Shown here: positions 46,095 to 54,518 of the stretch, in pieces
How the letters are laid out: every line of letters begins with the position of its first letter
Numbering within the stretch: the first letter of the stretch is position 1
Notes under the pieces: model-generated
Databases searched by the model: none
What the model was told of the DNA's origin: nothing
What the model saw: the letters and a program-made list of their open reading frames with translations, nothing else
Position numbers and translations under genes: made by a program
NCBI GenBank assembly: GCA_041751955.1
Contig: JBGSIB010000047.1
Span: forward strand, 19,637-83,636
From: UBA2040 sp041751955
GTDB taxonomy: Bacteria > Bacteroidota > Bacteroidia > Flavobacteriales_D > Crocinitomicaceae
DNA length: 64,000 bases
Direction: 5' to 3'

Positions 46095-47158
46095 TGTTCG
46101 ACTGTGTTTGGTTTTCCTTTCAAACGCCAAAAAATTTCGCGGAGGATGTTTGCGATGGAATATTTCTCAAAAAATGTACGATTGTCTGACCATTCCACCG
46201 AAATTTCATCCGTATCGGTTTGATTGATTACTTTTTGCTCACCATCCAAGGAGTAATTGAACAACTTCGCCAAACGCTCCATGAACGGACGATTGTAGGT
46301 TACCCCATCGAGGTTTTTTACCAAATCTTCCATTTCTGTCTTCGATAAATCTGGTACAACCCGCTCAATTTCTCCAACTTTACGCAATCCTTCCGGTGAT
46401 TTTCCATCGTTATAAAGATCGGATAAACGCTTGTTGTTGAAATAGGTATAAAAGCTCTCGTCCACATCATATTCCTCCAATTGGGATGATATTGGATTTT
46501 GATAAAAGTGTTTCAATTGTGCTTCTTTTTGCGTGACACCAATTCCAACCGCAATCCGCGCTTGATCCGACAAATTTGGCGGAGAAGCGTGAATCAAACG
46601 GTTGTCAAAAATCAAGCAATCGCCAGCTTTCATTTCTATCACGTCGACAAAAGGAAAAAGGGTGAAAACATGGTCTGACAAGGGTGATTTTGATTGTGGC
46701 GAAGGCGATGATCGTTTGTGATTAAATAGAGTATGACTTCCTCGAATTACTCCAAGGGCGCCGTTTTGTTCTGTCACATCGACTAAGGCCGTCCAAACAG
46801 TAGCCGAGCAAAATTCGTTTTCATCGACAAATGTCCAATCTTGATGTGGTGGCACGATGTTTTGCAAGCCCGGTTCTTTGACGACGTAACTTGCCGTGAA
46901 AATTTTATAATCGGCAAACAAATCTGAAGTTTTTGGAGCAAGAATTGATTTAATTTGTGCACCAACATCTTTCACCAAGTCCTCGTTCTGATTGTCCAAA
47001 CTGATGTGAAATCCTGCTTCTATCTTGTTGTCAAATTCTTGATTTTGGTAAAAATCCAGCAATGTTGAGACCTCATTCACATCAAGCAATGGCAACACAA
47101 GGAATCCATTCTTATCGAATTCGGCTTGTAAATTTTCGTTTGTAAAAATATTTCGCAT
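46091..47158 (-). CDS. PhyH-family Fe(II)/2-oxoglutarate dioxygenase 3
   Basis: A 355-residue member, the first of the five tandem minus-strand PhyH genes. The triad is HQD in VPPHQDWTFVDE (H105, D107) and the distal His in DNRLIHASPPNL, with the Arg in DQARIAVGIG. It is about 50 residues longer than its neighbours because of a C-terminal extension. Its ATG follows the wzm stop by nine bases, so it is in the same operon as the export permease. The substrate is unknown. Confidence 0.88.
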   Translation of the reverse strand: MRNIFTNENLQAEFDKNGFLVLPLLDVNEVSTLLDFYQNQEFDNKIEAGFHISLDNQNEDLVKDVGAQIKSILAPKTSDLFADYKIFTASYVVKEPGLQNIVPPHQDWTFVDENEFCSATVWTALVDVTEQNGALGVIRGSHTLFNHKRSSPSPQSKSPLSDHVFTLFPFVDVIEMKAGDCLIFDNRLIHASPPNLSDQARIAVGIGVTQKEAQLKHFYQNPISSQLEEYDVDESFYTYFNNKRLSDLYNDGKSPEGLRKVGEIERVVPDLSKTEMEDLVKNLDGVTYNRPFMERLAKLFNYSLDGEQKVINQTDTDEISVEWSDNRTFFEKYSIANILREIFWRLKGKPNTVEQ

Positions 47159-47167
47159 CGCAAAGTA

Positions 47168-47983
47168 TTAAAGATAATCAACCAGGTTCCGTTCCATGTT
47201 TTTAAAGATACGTATTCCAAAAATAAGTAAAATAAAAACGGGAATAAATGATACGCAATACATCCATTCAAAAGGGACATTAAACAGAAGTGAACGCATA
47301 AAATCGATGGTTGTGGCAATGGGATTCAGGTAATAAATGATTTCTCGAAAGTTTTCCGGAATAAGTGTTGTTGGGTAGAAAACGGGAGTCAACCAAATTC
47401 CAAAATTGGTCAGGTAAGGAATAAAATGCTGCAAGTCTCTTTTTTTGATTGTTAGTACATTCAACCAAACAGCGACACAACTGCCAACAACAATAGTCAT
47501 GAGCATGGCAATGGGAAAAAGCAACCATTTCGGACTTGCTTCTATTCCAAGAACAAACATGATGATGACTAAAAGACCAAAAGCCACAAAAAATTCAACT
47601 GAAGCGACTAAAATTTTCGAAATCGGGAGCAGAATTTTGGGGAAATATACTTTGCGAATCAAGTCTTGAGATTGAATTAGGGCCGTTCCAGCACTGTTGA
47701 TCATATTCGTGAAGAAATACCAAATGGTCATTCCGCTAAAAGCAAAAGCAACATAGGGAACATTTCCGGTTGCTAAATGAACCAATTTATCAAAGAATAC
47801 AGTGAAAATCGTTAGCGCAATCAGAGGTTGAATGATTAGCCAGAGAAAACCCAATTTCGTTTGCACAAAACGCGCTTTCAAATCTCGTTTGGCGAAGGAA
47901 AATATCAACTGTCGATATTGATAAACAGTTCGAAGATAAACTCCAAATGTGCTGGGCGAATTGTTTATAATTGTCTTTCCCAT
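47168..47983 (-). CDS. wzm: ABC-2 type polysaccharide export permease (Wzm type)
   Basis: A 271-residue inner-membrane permease with about six helices, of the Wzm/TagG/KpsM group. The N-terminal YRQLIFSFAKRDLKARFVQT amphipathic segment and LGFLWLIIQPL are typical. Together with the Wzt ATPase it would move the lipid-linked polysaccharide across the inner membrane. The start overlaps the stop of the upstream glycosyltransferase by one base. Five PhyH genes follow immediately. Confidence 0.92.
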   Translation of the reverse strand: MGKTIINNSPSTFGVYLRTVYQYRQLIFSFAKRDLKARFVQTKLGFLWLIIQPLIALTIFTVFFDKLVHLATGNVPYVAFAFSGMTIWYFFTNMINSAGTALIQSQDLIRKVYFPKILLPISKILVASVEFFVAFGLLVIIMFVLGIEASPKWLLFPIAMLMTIVVGSCVAVWLNVLTIKKRDLQHFIPYLTNFGIWLTPVFYPTTLIPENFREIIYYLNPIATTIDFMRSLLFNVPFEWMYCVSFIPVFILLIFGIRIFKNMERNLVDYL

Positions 47984-48930
47984 TATTTCTGTGAAAACAT
48001 TTTACGGTGAACCTGACGTTTGCCCAACATCCTTGGTGGCAGCTTCACCATTTTATTGTCTTTTGAATAATCGTGGGTATAAAAATCGTAATGAATCACC
48101 AAAGGTAAAGCAAAAGCGAAGCGGTAGAATTTTCGAAAAAAAGGAATGTCTAAAAAGAAAAATGGGCTGAAACACCATTTGGCCAGGTAACGAAAAGGCA
48201 GACCGAGTTTAGCAGCTAAGGGCAATCTTTTTTGTTCCCGTTTCACCACTTCCAAACATTCTTCCAAATAGGTCGATTTTCCTTCTTTAGAACGTTGCCC
48301 CACTTTTCTGTGGCGAAATCCACTCAATTCCATGGTTGTGGTGTGCAACTGTTCAAATCGGAAAAAACGCGACCACAATTCCATGTCTCCAGCCAAATCG
48401 TAATTAAAATCAAGGGTTGCGCCTGCTTTTTCCCACAATTCCCTTTTCCAAAACGATGATTCCTGTTGTATAAATTGAAAATCGTTGGTGAGGTAGCGGT
48501 ATTTTGACCAACGGCACCAAGGAAGTGTAATTTGACCTACTAAAGCTCCTTCTTCTGTATACTCACGGGCCAGACCCATGAGCCATTTTACTTCTTTGTA
48601 TTTTCCGAAAATTTCGGCAACCGTAAAAAGAGATTGTGGTAAATATTTGTCGTCTGAATTGAGCCAAGCCATGATTTCACCCGTCGATTTTTCAAAGCCT
48701 TTTTGAATAGCTTGGTATTGACCTTCATCTGCTTCGCTCACCCAATAGGAAAAGTGATCTTTATATCGTTCAATAATTTCCAAACTGTTATCGGTACTTC
48801 CGCCGTCAATTAAAATATACTCCAAATTGGGATATCCTTGATCCACGACCGATTTAATGGTGTCTTCAAGGAACTTACCGTTATTATAGTTCACGGTAAT
48901 TATCGATATTTTAGGAAAAAGATGCGTCAT
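47983..48930 (-). CDS. Family 2 glycosyltransferase
   Basis: A 315-residue GT-A enzyme starting ISIITVNYNNGKFL, with the donor-site acidic residues in LIDGGSTDNS and the DxD-like NSDDKYLP in the segment GEIMAWLNSDD, followed by EADEGQYQAIQKG. This is the pattern of inverting GT2 enzymes that extend surface glycans. The C-terminal tail LPLVIHYDF resembles that of the protein at 22769-24691. First gene of the long minus-strand operon, with a one-base overlap to wzm. Confidence 0.9.
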   Translation of the reverse strand: MTHLFPKISIITVNYNNGKFLEDTIKSVVDQGYPNLEYILIDGGSTDNSLEIIERYKDHFSYWVSEADEGQYQAIQKGFEKSTGEIMAWLNSDDKYLPQSLFTVAEIFGKYKEVKWLMGLAREYTEEGALVGQITLPWCRWSKYRYLTNDFQFIQQESSFWKRELWEKAGATLDFNYDLAGDMELWSRFFRFEQLHTTTMELSGFRHRKVGQRSKEGKSTYLEECLEVVKREQKRLPLAAKLGLPFRYLAKWCFSPFFFLDIPFFRKFYRFAFALPLVIHYDFYTHDYSKDNKMVKLPPRMLGKRQVHRKMFSQK

Positions 48931-49021
48931 TTCTAGTCATTTCAAAGATAGAACAATTCACGGATTGGCTTGTGCTTGTGAAGGATTTCTTAGCTTTGCT
49001 CACGGGAAAATTTTCCAAAGA

Positions 49022-49903
49022 ATGAAACGACGAATCGCACATATCATCAATCCGTTTAATGCACCAGCTTCGTCTGATCTGAGCACCGCCCAGCCCATTA
49101 CTTTTGCTACCATGGTGGAAGCCAAAAAAAGAGTTGAAGGAAAATTGGAAATTGAATTGCTTTCTTGTCAATTTGCGGAAGATCGTAATATGGTTCATCC
49201 TGCGTTTAAAGCCACTGCAGATTTGACGCGTTCTGTTTTAGATAGGGGTCATTTCGAAAAAAAAATGAAATTACCGCTTCTTGCCGATATTCTAGAGCGA
49301 CTATATGCGGAAAGTGATGCCGAATATTTGATTTACACCAACGTTGACATTGGACTTTACCCCAATTTTTATCAAGAGGTTAATGCCTATATCGAAAGCG
49401 GGTTGGATGCTTTTATTATCAATCGACGACGAATTCCCGCTCACTTCACAAAATTGGAGGATATTCCAGCTATTTATTTGGAAAAAGGTAAAAAGCATCC
49501 CGGTTTTGACTGTTTTGTTTTTCACCGCGATTTGTATCCCAAATTTGAACTCAAAGAAGTATGCATCGGCGTTCCTTTTATTGGAATCACTTTAGCTCAA
49601 AATTTGTTTGCCTTATCGAAGAATTTTAAATTGATTGACCAAGAAATACTGACATTTCATATCGGAATGGAAATTTTCAAAGGAAGAGCGCCAAAAGAGT
49701 ATTTCAAATACAATCAGCGGCAATTTTGGAGCGCCATGAATTCTCCACTTCGTGCGCATCTTTCAACTACCAAATTCCCTTACAATCATTTGTTTTATCC
49801 TTTCCGAATTATTCGTTGGGGTTTGCAGCCAAGTATTCCTATTCGCTTGGTCATTCGACTGGAATGGGAGCGATTTCTTACCTATTTTCGCGGGAAAAGG
49901 TAA
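49022..49903 (+). CDS. Unrecognised protein, possibly a GT-A glycosyltransferase
   Basis: A 293-residue protein of no family I can name with confidence. It starts MKRRIAHIINPFNAP. A mid-protein stretch LIYTNVDIGLYPNFYQEV has an Asp in a position reminiscent of a nucleotide-sugar/metal site, and a later FDCFVFHRDLYPKF and LTFHIGMEIFKGR would fit a glycosyltransferase fold. The ATG at 49022 is preferred over the upstream TTG at 48965. It is divergent from the GT2/wzm operon and overlaps the convergent GNAT gene by 22 bases. Its position in the glycan locus supports a sugar-related job. Confidence 0.65.
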   Translation: MKRRIAHIINPFNAPASSDLSTAQPITFATMVEAKKRVEGKLEIELLSCQFAEDRNMVHPAFKATADLTRSVLDRGHFEKKMKLPLLADILERLYAESDAEYLIYTNVDIGLYPNFYQEVNAYIESGLDAFIINRRRIPAHFTKLEDIPAIYLEKGKKHPGFDCFVFHRDLYPKFELKEVCIGVPFIGITLAQNLFALSKNFKLIDQEILTFHIGMEIFKGRAPKEYFKYNQRQFWSAMNSPLRAHLSTTKFPYNHLFYPFRIIRWGLQPSIPIRLVIRLEWERFLTYFRGKR

Positions 49904-50466
49904 TTCTTTTCTTCTTCGGAGAAAGTATGTGACACCTTGTTTTTGTTCAGTTTCATCAGCAAGTGATTGAGTTTCTTTTTTTGTTGAAGGTAGGATGGAA
50001 AGTCGATGAAGAGTTCTGTTAATTCTCCATCCTCTTTATTGATTTGATATCCTAATTCGCGGTTAAAATCGAGTGCATTTTGATTGTCGGAACGAATATG
50101 TGCTGTCAATTTTGTGAACGCGAATTCTTCAAAAAACACATCCATCAAACAGAAAATTGCCAACATAGGAATATGCGAATTTCTATAATGTTGAACGCCA
50201 ATAAAAACTCCTGCTTCGCCTGTTCTTTTTTTCGAATCGATGTTTTTTACGTTAATCAATCCAATGCAATCACCCTGATTTTTGATGCAGAGATAAACCA
50301 TGGATTGGTCTAATTGTTTGAACCAATTTTCTTGATCCGAAGCACTTATTTCTTCTTGGAAAAACATGTTCTCGCGCACGAATTTGTCGTTCCGCCATGC
50401 ACGTACTAATTCCAAATCTTTAAACGCTAAGGAGTGTAATTCTATCCCGTATTTTCTGAGGACCAT
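49882..50466 (-). CDS. GNAT acyltransferase, likely for an amino sugar
   Basis: A 194-residue GNAT-fold protein, with VRAWRNDKFVRENMF near the start, GVFIGVQHYRNSHIPMLAI as the likely CoA-binding core and DNQNALDFNRELGY, a C-terminal helix typical of RimJ/PseH-like enzymes. The likely job is N-acylation of an NDP-linked amino sugar, such as that made by the WecE-type aminotransferase in this block. Its ATG overlaps the stop of the upstream glycosyltransferase by one base. The C-terminal 40 residues are Lys-rich and extend beyond the usual fold. Confidence 0.82.
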   Translation of the reverse strand: MVLRKYGIELHSLAFKDLELVRAWRNDKFVRENMFFQEEISASDQENWFKQLDQSMVYLCIKNQGDCIGLINVKNIDSKKRTGEAGVFIGVQHYRNSHIPMLAIFCLMDVFFEEFAFTKLTAHIRSDNQNALDFNRELGYQINKEDGELTELFIDFPSYLQQKKKLNHLLMKLNKNKVSHTFSEEEKNYLFPRK

Positions 50467-51392
50467 TACATTTTAATTTTAATCGCGTAATTGGGTTTCT
50501 TCACACGAGCAGAATACAAGCGATTGATGTAAATACCGAAAACTGCGATACTTGCCGAGATTAGCGACATAGCCAGCAAAACGGTTATCATGAATAAGTC
50601 CACATTTTTTCCGGCACCAATTTGAAAAAAGATATAATAGACCATCATACCTAAAATCCCAATGGCTGCGATTATGCTCATGGTAATCATGATTTTCAGA
50701 GGAATGCTTGTGTAATAGAAAATCAAGCGCATAGAAAGTAGAATCAATTTGAAAAGTGAATATCCCGATTTTCCTTCCGAACGATTTAGCTTTTCTACTT
50801 CAACGGTTTGAAAACTTAAAGTGTACCAAGTAATCACCTGATTGATAAATAAATGGTCTTGCGAATGAAACCGCAATTTATCAATGATATGTGAATCAAT
50901 AATACGAAATGAAGAACCGATTGAGGTGCCACCTTGACTTCGGTTGAAGATTCGTTTGACGATTTTAGAACCTGTTCGACGGATCCAAGAGACATTATCC
51001 ACCGATTGAATTCCGTAAACAACATCTTTATGATCACGTTCTTGACATTCAATCAGTTTTTTAATTTCTTGAGGTGGTGTTTGTAAATCGTCGTCAATGG
51101 TAATCACCTTTTTTCCTTTGGCTTCATCAATTCCGCACAAGGTGGCGCCATTTTGTCCAAAATTTCGAGAAAGTCGGATGATTTTTATTTGTTCTCCATG
51201 CAAAGATTTTAGCCGCAATAACTCTTTCCAGCTTTCCTCATTTCCTGAATCTTCAATAAAAATTGTTTCGTAAGATCGACCCAATTCAGTCATTACACCA
51301 TGAATTCCATCGAACAATGGCTCCAGTGTTTTTACACTTTGATAAACGGGAACAACAACTGTAAATTCGACTTCTTTCAATTTATATTTCAA
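50466..51392 (-). CDS. GtrB/DPM1-like family 2 glycosyltransferase with two membrane helices
   Basis: A 308-residue protein with an N-terminal GT-A domain (FTVVVPVYQSVKTLEPLF, the DxD motif in ITIDDDLQTPP) and two C-terminal membrane helices, the layout of polyprenyl-phosphate glycosyltransferases such as GtrB and ArnC. It would attach a sugar from an NDP donor to undecaprenyl phosphate for use by periplasmic GT-C enzymes. The frame opens with TTG at 51392; another TTG at 51380 would avoid the 11-base overlap with the KAS III gene, so the start is uncertain. Confidence 0.86.
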   Translation of the reverse strand: MKYKLKEVEFTVVVPVYQSVKTLEPLFDGIHGVMTELGRSYETIFIEDSGNEESWKELLRLKSLHGEQIKIIRLSRNFGQNGATLCGIDEAKGKKVITIDDDLQTPPQEIKKLIECQERDHKDVVYGIQSVDNVSWIRRTGSKIVKRIFNRSQGGTSIGSSFRIIDSHIIDKLRFHSQDHLFINQVITWYTLSFQTVEVEKLNRSEGKSGYSLFKLILLSMRLIFYYTSIPLKIMITMSIIAAIGILGMMVYYIFFQIGAGKNVDLFMITVLLAMSLISASIAVFGIYINRLYSARVKKPNYAIKIKM

Positions 51393-52365
51393 TTAGTTCT
51401 GGACATTGAATATCCGAAATATGCACAAAAGCAGAGCCCCAAGATAATCCTACTCCAAAGCCTGATAAAAGCAAATTTAGCTTTTTATTGCTTACCTCAT
51501 TTTGCAGTTCACTAACGATGGTAATCGGTATTGTGGCGCAACTGGTATTTCCATATTTTCCTAAGGTCATTGGTGCCTTTTCCAATGGAATATCCATTTT
51601 TTTCCCGATAGACTCATTCAATAATTTATTGGCTTGATGAAAAATGAAAAAATCGACGTCCTCAATCGTTTTTTGACTATGGTTTAACAAACCTGCAATA
51701 TTTGGCGAAACTTCTTTTAAACCAAAGGTAAAAATTTCGTGACCGCGCATTTTCATTTTTTGACCTTTTTCCTGAAGGATAGCATCGTATTTTGAACCAT
51801 CTGTCTGTAAGTTGAAATGCATTTCTTCCGCCTTAAGGTCAAATTCGATGGCCGTTGCACTTCCAGCATCTGAAAAAATAGGCACAGTGCTGTTGTCGCC
51901 TTGTTGCAAAATTTTCGTGATGGTATCTCCCACAAGTAAAAGCCCTTTTTTCAATTTCGATGCACTCATCATGCTCGATAGTACAGATAATCCATAGACA
52001 TAGCCAGCGCATCCTTGATTGATGTCCAAGGACATACAGGTTTTTGGAAGCCCTAATTTTTCTTGGAGTATCATGCTTGTTCCAGGAATGGGGAAATCCG
52101 GTGTCTGGGTAACGAAAATCAGGATTTCAATTTCTTCTTTTTCCCACTTCAATTCAGCCATTAATTTTTCAGTGGCCGCAAGGCACAAATCTGAAGCTTT
52201 CGTATCATGATTCGCTATTCGCCGCTTTTCAATGCCCGTGGTTTTTATCAACAAATCGATGTCTTGCTGAGACATACCTTCCAAGTCCAAATTTGAAACC
52301 TCATTTTTGGGAACGACAGCAGAAATACCCACTATTTTCGCATTGGAAACTGAAAAAACCGCCAT
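51382..52365 (-). CDS. 3-oxoacyl-ACP synthase III family protein (KAS III/FabH-like)
   Basis: A 327-residue thiolase-fold condensing enzyme with the full triad: C119 in DINQGCAGYVYG, H243 in FIFHQAN and N273 in KYGNTSC. It would condense an acyl group onto an acyl carrier protein, or transfer acyl groups. It directly follows the dedicated ACP gene and precedes a glycosyltransferase and a GNAT gene, so it more likely makes or moves a special acyl group for the glycan than serves bulk fatty-acid synthesis. The exact acyl group cannot be predicted. Confidence 0.9.
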   Translation of the reverse strand: MAVFSVSNAKIVGISAVVPKNEVSNLDLEGMSQQDIDLLIKTTGIEKRRIANHDTKASDLCLAATEKLMAELKWEKEEIEILIFVTQTPDFPIPGTSMILQEKLGLPKTCMSLDINQGCAGYVYGLSVLSSMMSASKLKKGLLLVGDTITKILQQGDNSTVPIFSDAGSATAIEFDLKAEEMHFNLQTDGSKYDAILQEKGQKMKMRGHEIFTFGLKEVSPNIAGLLNHSQKTIEDVDFFIFHQANKLLNESIGKKMDIPLEKAPMTLGKYGNTSCATIPITIVSELQNEVSNKKLNLLLSGFGVGLSWGSAFVHISDIQCPELIEI

Positions 52366-52587
52366 TTAGCCTAATTTTTGAAGTAGAATTGCATACAAAT
52401 CCTCCAGTTTTTTTGCCTTTTTTAATTCTTCGTGACTTAAGAGAACGTCGTAATGTTCGTCCAAAGCGCTCACAACAATAAGCGTTTGCATGGATGTCCA
52501 TGATTCTACATTTGAATAATCAAAAGTAAACTGTGGATCAAAAAGACCTTGAATCATTTCACTAAAGCTTGTAAAGTCTGAGTCCAT
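52366..52587 (-). CDS. Acyl carrier protein with unusual WTSM phosphopantetheine site
   Basis: A 73-residue helical protein matching the ACP pattern: a WTSMQTL segment at 30-36 where ACPs normally have DSL, followed by the ALDEHYDVLLSHEELKKAKK helix pair. S32 would carry the phosphopantetheine arm. Its stop codon directly precedes the KAS III ATG, and it is the first gene of the block, divergent from the WecE-like aminotransferase (96 bases between the starts). A phosphopantetheinyl transferase gene at 53811-54518 could activate it. Confidence 0.82.
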   Translation of the reverse strand: MDSDFTSFSEMIQGLFDPQFTFDYSNVESWTSMQTLIVVSALDEHYDVLLSHEELKKAKKLEDLYAILLQKLG

Positions 52588-52683
52588 TTGTCAGATAAAT
52601 TTCTTGTAATAAACTTTTAAATATAGCTTAATTTGCCTCATTTTGCGTTTATTTGTTGAAATCTCTGATAGCACAAATAGTAC

Positions 52684-53814
52684 ATGCTTCCATTTAATAA
52701 ACCGTTTTTAACAGGCAAAGAGTCTGAACTGATTGACAAAGCATTTCAGGAGGGACAATTCTCTGGAAACGGATATTTTACCAAAAAATGTCACACCTTC
52801 TTTCGGGAAAATTTTGGATTTGAGCATTGCTTTTTGACTAATAGCGCCACCGCAGCTTTAGAAATGGCAGCTATTTTATGCGGTATTGAGAAAGACGATG
52901 AAGTCATTATTCCATCTTACACATTTGTTTCTTCAGCGACTCCTTTTGCACTCCGAGGAGCGAAAATTGTCTTCTGTGACAGCGAACAGTCAGGTCCGAA
53001 CATGGATGTTGCTCATCTGAAACAGTTGATTACGCCAAAAACAAAAGCCGTAGTTGTTGTGCATTATGCAGGAATGGCTTGCGATATGGATGCCATCATG
53101 CGCTTGGCAAATGAACATAATTTTTATGTGATTGAAGATGCGGCTCACGGAATTACGAGTACGTATAAAAATAAATTTATTGGATCTATTGGACATTTTG
53201 CGGCGTTCTCATTTCATGAAACAAAAAACGTGAGTTGCGGTCAAGGCGGAATGTTAGTGGTGAATGACACTTCGGCAATTAATCGTGCAGAAATTGTATG
53301 GTCCAAAGGAACCAATCGCACTGAAATGGAAAAAGGAAACGCTTCCAAATATGAATGGGTTGATTTGGGTTCCAATTTCTATCCTTCAGAAATTACGGCA
53401 GCACTATTGTATGCGCAACTTCTTTCTGTAGAACACATACAACACGAAAGAAAACAAATCTGGGAAACATACTATGAAGGCTTAAAAGAATTGGAAATTG
53501 CTGGGAAAATTCAACTACCTTTCTTTCAAGATTATCAATCCAACAATTACCACATTTTCTTTATCATTTGTAAGACTTTGGAGGAACGAGATGCCTTCAT
53601 TTTCTATTTAAAAGAAAACGATGTTCTTGCCGTTTTTCATTATCTGTGTTTGCATAAAAGTCCCTATATCCGCGGATTAAATGAAATCCAGAATGAATTG
53701 CCACATGCCGAACGTTTCGCTGAAACTTTGGTTCGTTTACCTATTTTCGTCGAATTGGAACTTCAGGAAGTGGAAAAAATTATAGCTTTGATTCTCGCTT
53801 TTTATGCCGATTAG
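52684..53814 (+). CDS. wecE: dTDP-4-amino-4,6-dideoxygalactose transaminase-like enzyme (WecE type)
   Basis: A 376-residue PLP aminotransferase of the DegT/DnrJ/EryC1/StrS family, closely similar to E. coli WecE along its length. The Schiff-base lysine is K181 in SFHETKN, the position it holds in WecE, and PSYTFVSSA, HYAGMACDMD and NNYHIFF are shared signatures. It would make a dTDP-4-amino-4,6-dideoxyhexose, which the nearby GNAT enzyme could acylate. Divergent from the ACP/KAS III block; its 3' end overlaps the convergent PPTase gene by four bases. Confidence 0.9.
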   Translation: MLPFNKPFLTGKESELIDKAFQEGQFSGNGYFTKKCHTFFRENFGFEHCFLTNSATAALEMAAILCGIEKDDEVIIPSYTFVSSATPFALRGAKIVFCDSEQSGPNMDVAHLKQLITPKTKAVVVVHYAGMACDMDAIMRLANEHNFYVIEDAAHGITSTYKNKFIGSIGHFAAFSFHETKNVSCGQGGMLVVNDTSAINRAEIVWSKGTNRTEMEKGNASKYEWVDLGSNFYPSEITAALLYAQLLSVEHIQHERKQIWETYYEGLKELEIAGKIQLPFFQDYQSNNYHIFFIICKTLEERDAFIFYLKENDVLAVFHYLCLHKSPYIRGLNEIQNELPHAERFAETLVRLPIFVELELQEVEKIIALILAFYAD

Positions 53815-54518
53815 TTTCGCTTTGAAAAGTATTCCAAGAGAATGTCGGAACTCTGTGCATGATCCTGAACTATTATTTTAACATTACAAAGTTGTTCGCT
53901 GGCTACAAAACAAGCGTGATTTTTTAGCAAGTTCACAGCACAAACTTGAGCTTTTTGTTGGGCAGAATTAAGCTCCAAGCAATTCAAGTTTGCGTTGGAA
54001 ACCCAACTGTTTTTCAAACCAAGACGCAAGCCTTCGCCCGTAAATTTTGCGAAAGCCTCTTTGATGGTCCAAAGTTGGTAGAATTGCTCGGCATTCTCCA
54101 CTTTTAACTGATCCGATAGGTGAATAAGCCCTTTCAATATTGATTTTGGATACTCTTCTTGAATCAACTCGATATCAATTCCCAAGGGAAAATTCGCCGT
54201 TGCAATCACTATATCATTTTTCGTGTGACTGACGTTAAAATGTACTTCTTTAAACTTATTAGGATTCAAATGGGGTTTGCCAAATTCTTCCAACATCAAA
54301 TCTTCTGCTTTCACCAATTCACCACTGTAATTGGACAGAACAGACAAAAGAAAGAGACCATTAATTTGTGTGAAGGTTTTAAATTCATCATCCGATTCAA
54401 ATTGATTCAAAATAGCACGATCCGCTTCTTGGCATAAAGAAGAAATAGAAAGGTGGTAAATTTTGATTGTATTCAAATTGATTAAGATTCCGTTCGACTT
54501 CAATGCAAAGAAAATCAA
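53811..54518 (-). CDS. 4'-phosphopantetheinyl transferase superfamily protein
   Basis: A 235-residue Sfp/AcpT-type protein that moves the phosphopantetheine arm from CoA to a carrier-protein serine. Signatures are the metal-binding LGIDIELIQ and the downstream WTIKEAFAKFTGEG. The frame opens with TTG at 54518 and has no ATG nearby; another TTG at 54476 would give a start more like known family members, so the N-terminus is uncertain. It is the natural activator of the ACP 1.2 kb away. Confidence 0.85.
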   Translation of the reverse strand: MIFFALKSNGILINLNTIKIYHLSISSLCQEADRAILNQFESDDEFKTFTQINGLFLLSVLSNYSGELVKAEDLMLEEFGKPHLNPNKFKEVHFNVSHTKNDIVIATANFPLGIDIELIQEEYPKSILKGLIHLSDQLKVENAEQFYQLWTIKEAFAKFTGEGLRLGLKNSWVSNANLNCLELNSAQQKAQVCAVNLLKNHACFVASEQLCNVKIIVQDHAQSSDILLEYFSKRN

